DNA of 25,393 nucleotides from Roseimarinus sp035271585 (lineage in GTDB: Bacteria > Bacteroidota > Bacteroidia > Bacteroidales > Prolixibacteraceae). The stretch is from contig DATERL010000018.1 in assembly GCA_035271585.1 (NCBI GenBank), positions 1-25,393 of the forward strand, written 5' to 3'. Positions within the stretch are counted from its first letter, which is position 1, and every line of letters starts with the position of its first letter. Of this stretch, positions 17,414-25,393 are shown in pieces. The notes below the pieces were generated by a model, which was not told the DNA's origin, did not search any database, and worked only from the letters and a program-made list of their open reading frames with translations. The position numbers were made by a program, and so were the translations under genes.

Positions 17414-19093
17414 ATGATGAAACAAATAAAATACTTTAGCATATTGTTTTTAGGCTTTTTCTTGTTAGGAGCGTGTGACAATTTTCTCGATCCTGAACCT
17501 GATGGCCGAAAGGATGAAAAACTGGTCTTTTCTGAGTATACTTATGCATTAGGGTTCTTTGCCAATATTTACAACGATTTACCCGCTGGTTTCCACTCTG
17601 TTGATGGGGCTTTGGAAGCATGTATGACCGACGATGCCGAGCATACCGATAAATTAGCTTCAGTTCAAAGTTATAATGATGGTAGCTGGAACAAGCAATC
17701 TTTTACCGATGCATGGCTATATACAAAATATTATGCATCTTTGCGTAAGTTGGCAATTTTTCAAGAAAACGTGGATGACGCAAAATTTATCGATCCCAAT
17801 ACCTTAAACCGTTCACCAGGGTTGAATGCAGTTTATCAGGAACGATTTAAAGCGGAATCTTTTTTCTTACGTGCCTTTTTCTATTTTGAGTTAGTTAAGC
17901 GTTTTGGTGGTGTAGCAATTGTTCCTGAAAAACGTCTTGAAATTAACGATGAACTTAACCTTAAGAGGAATACTTTTGACGAATGTGTTGATTACATTGT
18001 TTCAAATTGTGATTTAGCCGCCGCAAGTTTGCCCCTTAGAGATGAAGAATCAACTTGGATTGGTCATGCAACAAAAGCATCAGCATTGGCTCTAAAATCG
18101 CGAGTTCTGCTATATGCTGCAAGCCCCTTAAATAATCCTTCGAACGATGTTGATAAATGGATTAAAGCGACCAAAGCAGCTAAAGCAGTTATGGACCTTC
18201 CAGGCTATGGATTGTTAACAGGAAATAAAATTAAAACATCGGGGATGTTTGAGATTTGGTCCGATTTTTATAACCAAGAAGTATTATTTGCCATGCCTTA
18301 TTTTGTAAATAACGATTTGGAGTTTAATAATTTTCCAGTTGGTTTCCAGAAAGGGAAAGGTTTGACCAATCCAACACAAAATCTTGTTGATGCTTTTGAA
18401 ACAATTAATGGCGAAAATATTAGCTTATCGTCGCAATATAACGCTCAGAAACCCTATGAAAATCGCGATCCAAGGTTCAGTTATTTCATTGGACATAACG
18501 GTTCGGTTTATAACGATCGGGAGATTGAAACATTTATTGGTGGCTTAGATGGTTTGAACAAGGATCAGAATTCAACAAAAACTGGTTATTACATGCGTAA
18601 GTTTATGAACGTTGATGCTAATCTTGCGAAAAATACTCAGTCGGCTCGTCATCAGTGGATTCACTTCCGTTATGCTGAGATTTTGTTGAATTATGCCGAA
18701 GCAATGAACGAGGCTTATGGACCTACAAATACAGCTGAGAGTTTATCCGAAACCGCCTTAGATGCTATTAATCAGATAAGAACACGTGTTGAAATGCCAA
18801 ACCTGAGTTCTGCCTTAAGTAAAGATCAAATGCGTGAAAGAATTCAGAATGAGCGCAGAATAGAATTGTGTTTCGAGGGTCACCGAGCCTGGGATGTTAG
18901 GCGCTGGAAAAAGGGCGAACTATTTAGTACTCCAATTAAAGGAATGCGCATTACATCTGATGGATCAACACTCTATTACGAAGTCTTTGATGTTGAACAA
19001 CGAGTTTTCGATGTGTCGAAAATGTATTTGATGCCAATTCCTCAAAGTGAAATCCTTAAATCGGATGCACTAGAGCAAAATCCGAATTGGTAA
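17414..19093 (+). CDS. SusD-type surface glycan-binding lipoprotein (SusD-2)
   Basis: Surface lipoprotein partner of SusC-2, starting 7 nt after it. The lipobox LLGAC gives Cys21, followed by DNFLDPEPDGR. SusD marks are FFLRAFFYFELVKRFGG, LLYAASPLNNPSND, HFRYAEILLNYAEAMNEAYG, AINQIRTRVEMP, MRERIQNERRIELCFEGHRAWDVRRW and a C-terminus reading MPIPQSEI...NPNW. It is 559 aa. It shares several conserved blocks with SusD-1, but the N-terminal ligand-facing half differs, so the two pairs probably handle different glycan fragments or lengths rather than being a recent duplication. Confidence 0.96.
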   Translation: MMKQIKYFSILFLGFFLLGACDNFLDPEPDGRKDEKLVFSEYTYALGFFANIYNDLPAGFHSVDGALEACMTDDAEHTDKLASVQSYNDGSWNKQSFTDAWLYTKYYASLRKLAIFQENVDDAKFIDPNTLNRSPGLNAVYQERFKAESFFLRAFFYFELVKRFGGVAIVPEKRLEINDELNLKRNTFDECVDYIVSNCDLAAASLPLRDEESTWIGHATKASALALKSRVLLYAASPLNNPSNDVDKWIKATKAAKAVMDLPGYGLLTGNKIKTSGMFEIWSDFYNQEVLFAMPYFVNNDLEFNNFPVGFQKGKGLTNPTQNLVDAFETINGENISLSSQYNAQKPYENRDPRFSYFIGHNGSVYNDREIETFIGGLDGLNKDQNSTKTGYYMRKFMNVDANLAKNTQSARHQWIHFRYAEILLNYAEAMNEAYGPTNTAESLSETALDAINQIRTRVEMPNLSSALSKDQMRERIQNERRIELCFEGHRAWDVRRWKKGELFSTPIKGMRITSDGSTLYYEVFDVEQRVFDVSKMYLMPIPQSEILKSDALEQNPNW

Positions 19094-19121
19094 TAAGTAT
19101 AAAAATTAAATATAAATAAAC

Positions 19122-22100
19122 ATGAGTACAAAACGATTTTTTAGCTCTATTTTCATCCTTTGCGTATCATTCTCTTCCTTGTTTGCTCAACAGCACGACT
19201 GGGAAAATGAGCAGGTGATTGGTATTAACAAGGAACAGGCCCATAGCCATTACATTCCTTATTCAACTATCGATCAGGCCTTGGCCGATAATGCTAACGA
19301 ATCACCATTTTACTCGTGTTTGAACGGAACCTGGAAATTTAACTGGGTGAAATCGCCTGACTTACGCCCCGTTGATTTTTACAAGCCTGATTTTAATGTG
19401 GGCTACTGGGATAATATTGAAGTGCCTTCGAACTGGCAAATGAAAGGGTATGGAAAACCTATTTACACCAACATAACCTATCCTTTTGTTAAAAATCCAC
19501 CTTTCGTTATGACCCCAGCTTATGCTGGTTGGACTAATAGTGAATTTCCAAACCCGGTAGGTTCCTACAGGCGCAATTTTGTTGTTCCGAATGAATGGGA
19601 CGCACACGAGGTTTATTTGCATTTTGCTGGTGTTCAGTCGGCCATGTATATTTGGATAAATGGTAAAAAAGTTGGTTATAGTCAGGGAAGTATGACACCT
19701 GCCGAATTTAATATCACTTCTTATCTTCAAAAAGGCAATAATACATTGGCGGTAGAAGTATATCAGTGGAGTGATGGTAGTTATTTGGAGGATCAAGACT
19801 TTTGGCGTTTAAGTGGTATTTTTCGTGATGTTTTTTTATATGCCACACTTAAATTCCATATCAGCGATTTTTTTGTGCAGTCCGATTTGAACGATGATTT
19901 TACTTCAGCAATACTTAAAACAGAGATTTCATTTGTAAATAAAGGATTTAAAGGTGCTATTTCTGTTGAAGGATATGTATTGAAAGACGGTCAATTATTT
20001 AAAAATGAAAAACCTGTCTTTGTAAAACAACTTTCAGCCTCTGTTGTAGGAAAAAAAACATCAACCCTATCATTCGAAACTAAAGTTGACCACCCAGATT
20101 TATGGTCGGCCGAAATACCCAATTTATATCAGGTGGTGTTTGTATTGAAAAATGCTTCAGGAGAAACCCTTGAAGTTGTTGCAACTCCATTTGGATTCCG
20201 TAAAATTGAGATTAAGGATTCACAGCTTTGGGTAAACGGGAAAAGTGTTTTGCTCAAAGGTGTCAACCGCCACGACCTTGATCCGATAAACGGACGTTAT
20301 GTCCCTTACGAAATCATGTTACAGGATGTAAAATTATTTAAGCAATTTAATATTAACACCGTTCGTACCAGTCATTATCCTAATCACCCCGATTTTTACA
20401 AACTATGCGATCGTTACGGTATATACATGGTGAGTGAAGCCAACCTAGAATCACATGGCATGGGCTATGATAAAGAGTCGTTGGGGCACGATGTTCGCTG
20501 GCAAAAAGCACACGTTAACCGAGTTGTATCCATGGTTGAAGCATTCAAAAATCATCCATCCGTCATTATTTGGTCTATGGGAAATGAAGCAGGGAAAGGT
20601 GTTAATTTTGAAGCCTGCCGAAAAGCGATGCTGGAATTAGATAATACACGTCCCATTCACTATGAGGGCTATAATAAGGTAGCCGACATTGAGTCGGTTA
20701 TGTATCCAGGCGTTGAATGGCTTGATGAAATAGGGGCAAAAGATGATCCCAAACCATTTTTTGTGTGCGAATACGCTCATGCTATGGGAAATGCAGTGGG
20801 TAACCTACAAGAATACTGGGATGTGATTGAAAATCATAAAAGACTTATTGGTGCTTGCATCTGGGATTGGGTTGACCAAGGGCTGCAAAAGGAAGTTCCA
20901 GGAAAACCAGGAGAATACTTTTTTGCTTATGGTGGCGATTATGGCGACCGACCAACCGATTGGAACTTCTGCATTAACGGTTTAACAACGCCCGACCGCA
21001 GCATCACTCCCAAAATGGAAGAGGTGAAAAAAGTGTATCAGTATATTGGTATTAGTCCTCAAGATATTCTTAACGGAAAAATTAACGTTAAAAATAAATA
21101 CCAGTTCATCAATTTAGAAAGACTTGATTTTAGTTGGGAATTGAGTTGTGATGGCAGTGTGATTGAAGCTGGAACAATGGCTCCACTTAATATCGAGCCA
21201 GGACAATCAACCGAAGTCAGCATTCCGCTTGCCAAACCGCAATTGAAAGCGGGAAGTGAATATTTTCTGAAAGTGATTTTCAAATTGCGAACTGACGAGA
21301 GATGGGCTTTACGGGGGCATGTGGTTGCATGGGAACAAATGGCTGTACCACTCGATGCGCCTACTGTTGAGCCTTTTCATCCCCAGTCGCTTTCCTCGCT
21401 TTCATATACCGAAGAAGGGGATTGGATATTGGTTTCTGGTAAATCATTTAATCTGAAATTCAATAAGCGAGTTGGCACCATTACAGATCTTGATTATTTT
21501 GGAACACCCGTATTACAAACCAAACCTGAGGCAATTTATGGCGTTCGTCGTCAAACAACAATGCTTTATTGGGATACGCTGAATAATTCACGTGTTGCAG
21601 GTCCGATGTTTAATATTTTCCGTGCACCAGTAGATAACGATTATATGTTTGGAGGAGGTTACGGACCCAAATGGCGTGATGCTGCTCTGTATAACATGAG
21701 CCCTGAAGTGAAAAATATCTCTGTATCTAAAAAGGGAGATGCTTTAGCCATTGAGGTAACTATCAATTCAAAATCGCCCAAAGGATATGCCGTTCGTCAG
21801 CAAACTACATGGAAAATATATGGAAATGGTTTTGTTGATGTGACTACTGAGTTTGACCCTGATAAACTAGATTATCCAATAGCTAAACTGGGATTCTTGT
21901 TACAAATGCCCGAAGGTTTTGAAAACGTAACTTTCTATGGGGCAGGACCTCATGAAAATTATCGTGATCGCCTGCGTTCGGCTGCAATTGGTCGTTATGA
22001 GACAACTGTCGATGATATGTTTGTACCCTATTTACGTACACAAGACTGTGGAAACCGGTCAAATGTACGATGGTTTACTGTAAGTAACCATAACGGCATT

Positions 22101-22385
22101 GGAATGATGGTTGTTGCAAATAGTGTAATGGATTTCAGCGCCCTGCATTATACACCACTCGACCTTGAGAAAGCGAATCATCCATACGAACTAACGCGCA
22201 GAAAAGAAACAATATTGACAGTTGATATGCAGCATTGTGGATTGGGTGGCGGAAGTTGCGGCCCTGGGCCTATGGAAAAATATTTGCTTAAAACAGAAAA
22301 GGCGGCATTCAGTTTCTCTATCCGCCCATACGTAGGAAATACTGGAGATATGGGTGATGTCGCCAAAATGAAAATTGACAATTAG
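19122..22385 (+). CDS. LacZ-like GH2 beta-galactosidase, secreted
   Basis: Hydrolyses terminal beta-D-galactosides, probably in the periplasm. Residues 1-22 are a signal peptide (SFSSLFAQ) without a lipobox. The five-domain LacZ layout is visible: N-terminal jelly roll with VPSNWQMKGYGKPIYTN and NPVGSYRRNF; an Ig-like domain; a barrel from VNGKSVLLKGVNRHD through SEANLESHGMGYD, the acid/base Glu489 in IWSMGNEAGKG and the nucleophile Glu550 in VCEYAHAMGN; a second Ig-like domain; and the large beta-sandwich small-chain domain (about 790-1080) with FNIFRAPVDNDY and FYGAGPHENYRDR. Near the end, GLGGGSCGPGP has Cys where E. coli LacZ has Trp999, as in many Bacteroidota and Firmicutes homologues. 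The 1087-aa length matches LacZ-type GH2. It is quite unlike the other GH2 at 7114 and follows SusD-2 by 28 nt. Confidence 0.93.
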   Translation: MSTKRFFSSIFILCVSFSSLFAQQHDWENEQVIGINKEQAHSHYIPYSTIDQALADNANESPFYSCLNGTWKFNWVKSPDLRPVDFYKPDFNVGYWDNIEVPSNWQMKGYGKPIYTNITYPFVKNPPFVMTPAYAGWTNSEFPNPVGSYRRNFVVPNEWDAHEVYLHFAGVQSAMYIWINGKKVGYSQGSMTPAEFNITSYLQKGNNTLAVEVYQWSDGSYLEDQDFWRLSGIFRDVFLYATLKFHISDFFVQSDLNDDFTSAILKTEISFVNKGFKGAISVEGYVLKDGQLFKNEKPVFVKQLSASVVGKKTSTLSFETKVDHPDLWSAEIPNLYQVVFVLKNASGETLEVVATPFGFRKIEIKDSQLWVNGKSVLLKGVNRHDLDPINGRYVPYEIMLQDVKLFKQFNINTVRTSHYPNHPDFYKLCDRYGIYMVSEANLESHGMGYDKESLGHDVRWQKAHVNRVVSMVEAFKNHPSVIIWSMGNEAGKGVNFEACRKAMLELDNTRPIHYEGYNKVADIESVMYPGVEWLDEIGAKDDPKPFFVCEYAHAMGNAVGNLQEYWDVIENHKRLIGACIWDWVDQGLQKEVPGKPGEYFFAYGGDYGDRPTDWNFCINGLTTPDRSITPKMEEVKKVYQYIGISPQDILNGKINVKNKYQFINLERLDFSWELSCDGSVIEAGTMAPLNIEPGQSTEVSIPLAKPQLKAGSEYFLKVIFKLRTDERWALRGHVVAWEQMAVPLDAPTVEPFHPQSLSSLSYTEEGDWILVSGKSFNLKFNKRVGTITDLDYFGTPVLQTKPEAIYGVRRQTTMLYWDTLNNSRVAGPMFNIFRAPVDNDYMFGGGYGPKWRDAALYNMSPEVKNISVSKKGDALAIEVTINSKSPKGYAVRQQTTWKIYGNGFVDVTTEFDPDKLDYPIAKLGFLLQMPEGFENVTFYGAGPHENYRDRLRSAAIGRYETTVDDMFVPYLRTQDCGNRSNVRWFTVSNHNGIGMMVVANSVMDFSALHYTPLDLEKANHPYELTRRKETILTVDMQHCGLGGGSCGPGPMEKYLLKTEKAAFSFSIRPYVGNTGDMGDVAKMKIDN

Positions 22386-22516
22386 CACCAATTTGGGAGA
22401 GGACAGTATTTTAAATACTAAGGCTGTTTCTGAACCGATATAATAAGGGGAAAAGATATAATAACATAAAATTACATGGTTTTGGAAAAATTTGAAAAAA
22501 CCAAAAAACGAAACGA
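22386..22516. promoter_or_regulatory. Intergenic leader of GH51 with a dyad and a 10-bp direct repeat
   Basis: This is the longest gap inside the run of PUL genes after 1476. AGTATTT (22405-22411) and AAATACT (22413-22419) form a 7-bp dyad around one T. The decamer GATATAATAA occurs twice (22437-22446 and 22455-22464), 18 nt apart, each containing TATAAT. Near the end, GGTTTT and AAAACC could pair around a 14-nt loop. The gap suggests that GH51 has its own promoter or a processing point. No canonical TAnnTTTG box is clear, and no strong terminator follows the upstream gene. Confidence 0.35.
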
Positions 22517-25012
22517 ATGAAAAAATATCTATTTTTTACATTGTTAGCATTGGCTTGCAGTTCAGTTTTTGGGCAACAAACCAAAGATGTAAATATTACT
22601 ATCCAGTCTAACAAACCTTCTGGACAAATCGACCCTAATATTTACGGTCAGCTTTTCGAGCACATTTATTTCTCCGCCGATGGCGGTTTGTGGGGTGGGA
22701 TGATTGCATCCCGCTCGTTTGAGCCCGAACAATATTCTGGAATCTCACCACGAGACGGTTTTTTCAATGGATGGTATGCCGACGATAAAGAAGTTCTAAT
22801 TTCACCAACCTTGTATGAACAACCCATTCCATTAACAACCGTAGAGGCTGACAAATACATTATTACTACCGATATAAAATGGCGAGGCTATAAACTTGAT
22901 CGCCACATGTGGAGCGGTGGTTATGCCGATATGCGTGTGGTTTTTAAAAATAGTTCCGACAGTTTGCATTATCGTTTTCGCCTGCACGACCCACAATATC
23001 AACCAGCAAATCCAAGGGATACAAAGCCTGTGGCTAAAGAGGCTACCTTTGCTATCGAAAAAGAATCAATTATCGAACGTCAGGAACGTGATGGTAAAAT
23101 GAGACAAGTGGCTATCTGGGAAGTGGTTGCGAGTGCAGTTCCAAAACCTGGTCAGATAGACAAAGCCGAGGCTTGGCACAACCTTTATATCGAAGTTTCG
23201 GGCAAGGAAGTTAAAGTGAAATGGGATGGTGAAACGGTGCTTACTTATGCCGAATTGGAAAGTACTACTGCAAAGAACAATATTGCACTTGGCGTTAATT
23301 ATACCGAAGCGCAATACAAAAACATACAGGTCTCTTCGATAGACCGTTTCCTTGTTTACATGTCTGGCATGCCCGATGTGGTGGCAAATCCCGCAGTCGC
23401 GCCTCAGTGGAAATCGTTTGGCAAGGGAATTTTCGTAATGGTGAAAGACGATGCCGTGAATATGAAATACTCGCAAAAGATTACGGCAGGCGCTGCAATA
23501 ACTGGAGTTCAGCAAGGGCCATTCTACCTCAAAAAAGGAGAAACTTATGTTGGTTCAATATGGGCTAAAGGTGATGGAAAAGCAGAATTAACTCTTGCAT
23601 TTACTGCCGGAGGTAAAAATGTAGCCGCTCAAACTATTGGCAAACCAAATGCAAAATGGGAAAAATACGAATTCAAACTCAATGCTACAGGTTTTGAAGG
23701 AGATGCAATCCTGAACATCGGAGCCAAAGGCGGCACTCTACAAGTTGATCAGGTGAGTATGATGTCGCAAACAGCTATTAATATTGGTGGCTTTCGCCCC
23801 GATATTTATAAAGCTGTGCAGGAACTGGCGCCAACCAACTTGCGTTGGCCAGGGGGTGGTTTTGCCTCTCAATACAGATGGAAATGGGGCGTTGGACTAC
23901 AGGAAAATCGCCAGCGTCTGGCTAATTATCAGTGGCTGAATATCGACCAGAGTAGTTTTGGAACCGATGAATTCCTTCAACTTTGTAGTCAAATCAATTC
24001 AGAGCCCGTAATAGTCGTTCGCATTGGCTTTGACCGCCCGGAATCGGAACACGCTGCGATTCTTCAAGAAGCTGTGGACTGGGTTTCATATTGCAATGAA
24101 CCTGCTACAGGTAAATGGGGCAAAGTACGCGCTGCCAACGGGCATCCCGAGCCTTACAATGTAAAGTGTTGGGAAATCGACAACGAAATGTGGGAGTTTG
24201 GGATTGAAAAATACGAAGCCTCTGTACGAGAATTTTCAGCAGCCATGCGCAAAGTCGACCCAAGCATTAAAATAGCTGTTTGTGGGGGTTTTGAGGATGA
24301 TAAGGGAATGATTGAACGTTCAGGAAAATATTTTGACTACATGAGTTTGCATCATTATGAGAATCCTAATGGTTATGCAACGGGGCCAGGAAAATTGGCA
24401 GCGAAATACCAGCAATATGCCGATATGATTGCTGCCAGTTCTAATCCAAATATTAAGCTATACATTTCTGAGTGGAATTTGAGTAGTATTGATTGGCGAA
24501 CCGGACTTTTTGCTGGAGGTTTTTTGAACGTGTGCGAGAAGCAACCAGTGGTTGCTATGGGTGCTGCTGCGCTGTTTATCCGTCGCACCGACGCACCTGA
24601 ATGGAACAATTCGTTTATCAATTTCGATTATAAAGGTGTTTTTGTAGCACCAAATTACCTTGTTACCAAGCTTTGGTACGATAATTTCTCAAAAAACAGA
24701 TTGATTTACACAGGCGAAACGGGCGAATTGAGTGTTTCAACTACGCTTTCAGAAGATGGGAAAAACGTAATTGTAAAGCTTGTAAATCCTACCGAGACCA
24801 CTTATGAATTGAAAATTGTAGGAGACTGGAAATCGCTGATTGGCGCTGGCTATGATTTTATTGCACCTGGGTCACTAATGACAGCCAACTCAATGGAATC
24901 GCCAAATGCAGTAAAGGTTGAGAAGAAGGAAATAACACCAGCCAACAATGTAACAACCATAACTGTTGCGCCATTATCAGCAGGGATACTTAAGCTAACA
25001 ATAGGTTTGTAA
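22517..25012 (+). CDS. GH51 alpha-L-arabinofuranosidase with internal LamG-like and CBM-like domains
   Basis: Removes terminal alpha-L-arabinofuranose from side chains. Residues 1-20 are a signal peptide ending SSVFGQ. The first barrel strand appears early (GQIDPNIYGQLFEHIYFSA, 36-54), then the barrel is interrupted by a concanavalin/LamG-like beta domain (about 110-275) and a CBM4/9-like jelly roll (about 305-417; GPFYLKKGETYVGSIWAKG). It resumes at NLRWPGGGFASQYRWK. Glu557 in CWEIDNEMWEFG is the acid/base and Glu652 in YISEWN is the nucleophile. A C-terminal beta-sandwich ends with LSAGILKLTIG. At 831 aa it is longer than minimal GH51 enzymes because of the insertions. GH51 also includes some endoglucanases, but these motifs match the arabinofuranosidase type. 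It follows a 131-nt gap that may hold its own promoter. Confidence 0.93.
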   Translation: MKKYLFFTLLALACSSVFGQQTKDVNITIQSNKPSGQIDPNIYGQLFEHIYFSADGGLWGGMIASRSFEPEQYSGISPRDGFFNGWYADDKEVLISPTLYEQPIPLTTVEADKYIITTDIKWRGYKLDRHMWSGGYADMRVVFKNSSDSLHYRFRLHDPQYQPANPRDTKPVAKEATFAIEKESIIERQERDGKMRQVAIWEVVASAVPKPGQIDKAEAWHNLYIEVSGKEVKVKWDGETVLTYAELESTTAKNNIALGVNYTEAQYKNIQVSSIDRFLVYMSGMPDVVANPAVAPQWKSFGKGIFVMVKDDAVNMKYSQKITAGAAITGVQQGPFYLKKGETYVGSIWAKGDGKAELTLAFTAGGKNVAAQTIGKPNAKWEKYEFKLNATGFEGDAILNIGAKGGTLQVDQVSMMSQTAINIGGFRPDIYKAVQELAPTNLRWPGGGFASQYRWKWGVGLQENRQRLANYQWLNIDQSSFGTDEFLQLCSQINSEPVIVVRIGFDRPESEHAAILQEAVDWVSYCNEPATGKWGKVRAANGHPEPYNVKCWEIDNEMWEFGIEKYEASVREFSAAMRKVDPSIKIAVCGGFEDDKGMIERSGKYFDYMSLHHYENPNGYATGPGKLAAKYQQYADMIAASSNPNIKLYISEWNLSSIDWRTGLFAGGFLNVCEKQPVVAMGAAALFIRRTDAPEWNNSFINFDYKGVFVAPNYLVTKLWYDNFSKNRLIYTGETGELSVSTTLSEDGKNVIVKLVNPTETTYELKIVGDWKSLIGAGYDFIAPGSLMTANSMESPNAVKVEKKEITPANNVTTITVAPLSAGILKLTIGL

Positions 25013-25032
25013 TACTTGAAATCATAGAGGTT

Positions 25033-25212
25033 ATGGAGAAATCAAACAGATGTAAACGACAATTTTATTTGCTTTTTAAATTCATCGGCAAAATTAGAAT
25101 TTTTATAGTGGTTTCATTTATATTGTTTTCCTCGTTCTCTTGTGGTATCGCTGCTCAAAAGCATACTTATGAAGCAGAAGGTGTGGAACTGAAAAAATCT
25201 CAAATAAATTAA
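25033..25212 (+). pseudogene. Short exported peptide or remnant of a secreted carbohydrate-binding protein
   Basis: ATG at 25033 opens 59 codons ending at TAA 25210-25212, directly followed by a second TAA. The product has a basic start (MEKSNRCKRQ), a hydrophobic stretch (IFIVVSFILFSSFSCG) with a possible lipobox or signal-peptide cleavage, then about 20 residues, HTYEAEGVELKKSQIN. A YEAE start is typical of family 6/35 carbohydrate-binding modules, and no such short mature protein is known to me. In another frame from about 25208, open codons give LFLWHNITETSGTITLKYL before ATG TAA, which resembles a CBM beta-strand pair. A frameshifted, decayed gene is therefore plausible; an independent small secreted peptide is the alternative. 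It starts 20 nt after GH51. Confidence 0.4.
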
Positions 25213-25371
25213 TAATTTTGGTCAGGAAATCATTCTTTTTTTGTGGCACAACATCACCGAAACAAGTGGCACAATTACACTGAAATATCTAATTATGTAA
25301 TCAATAAAACAAATTTTTGATTTGAACAAAGTGCAAATGGACTTATTATTAATGAATTTAAAAACTAAATT
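25213..25371. other. A/T-rich stretch with frameshifted remnants before the next start
   Basis: No intact ORF is present. All frames are broken by stops within about 40 codons. The sequence may be the decayed 3' part of the gene beginning at 25033. No strong hairpin or terminator is seen. Confidence 0.4.
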
Positions 25372-25393
25372 ATGATTAGCAGAAGACTAATTC
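25372..25393 (+). CDS. Possible start of the next gene, cut by the right edge
   Basis: ATG at 25372 opens MISRRLI and runs off the window. An A/T-rich leader and a basic N-terminus would fit another exported PUL protein. Seven codons are too few for an identity. Confidence 0.25.

Noticed and set aside
22405..22419. Dyad after the LacZ-type gene as a rho-independent terminator
   Set aside because: The stem is only 7 bp, nearly all A/T, with a single-base loop and no T-run after it.
1..25393. tRNA or rRNA genes, CRISPR arrays, insertion sequences or integrases
   Set aside because: No repeat-spacer pattern, transposase motif or tRNA-like cloverleaf was seen; nearly all the sequence is covered by exported carbohydrate-active proteins.

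Overview
The window looks like part of a Bacteroidota genome and holds most of a polysaccharide utilization locus (PUL). All genes lie on the + strand. Evidence for the phylum: two adjacent SusC/SusD-type outer-membrane glycan uptake pairs, many exported glycoside hydrolases, weak Shine-Dalgarno signals, and a type IX secretion (T9SS) C-terminal sorting domain on one enzyme. The T9SS tag points away from typical gut Bacteroides and towards environmental or anaerobic lineages such as Marinilabiliales or Prolixibacteraceae-like groups, or flavobacteria or cytophagia. That placement is inference.

Layout: the 3' part of a GH43 enzyme cut by the left edge (1-1208); a structured non-coding gap with several hairpins and a likely promoter/operator region (1209-1475); GH42-type beta-galactosidase (1476-3530); GH5 endo-glucanase with T9SS tag (3572-4990); GH29 alpha-L-fucosidase lipoprotein (5022-7103); GH2 lipoprotein (7114-9537); SusC-1 (9567-12689); SusD-1 (12702-14492); SusC-2, lacking the usual N-terminal extension domain (14524-17406); SusD-2 (17414-19093); LacZ-like GH2 beta-galactosidase (19122-22385); a 131-nt gap with repeat and dyad elements; GH51 alpha-L-arabinofuranosidase (22517-25012); a 59-codon secreted remnant (25033-25212); and a possible next gene start at the right edge (25372). 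From 1476 to 22385 gene gaps are 7-41 nt, so these nine genes are probably one operon.

Likely role: the T9SS-exported GH5 would cut a beta-linked backbone outside the cell. The two SusCD pairs would bind and import oligosaccharides. Periplasmic exo-enzymes would then strip fucose (GH29), galactose (GH42 and two GH2) and arabinose (GH51, perhaps GH43). This side-chain set best fits a fucosylated, galactosylated and possibly arabinosylated hemicellulose such as xyloglucan. No GH31 alpha-xylosidase, GH3 beta-glucosidase, SusE/F-like surface binding protein or regulator is present in the window, so the substrate remains a hypothesis. Base composition changes near 9.5 kb, from a GC-richer enzyme block to an AT-richer transporter block, suggesting a mosaic origin.
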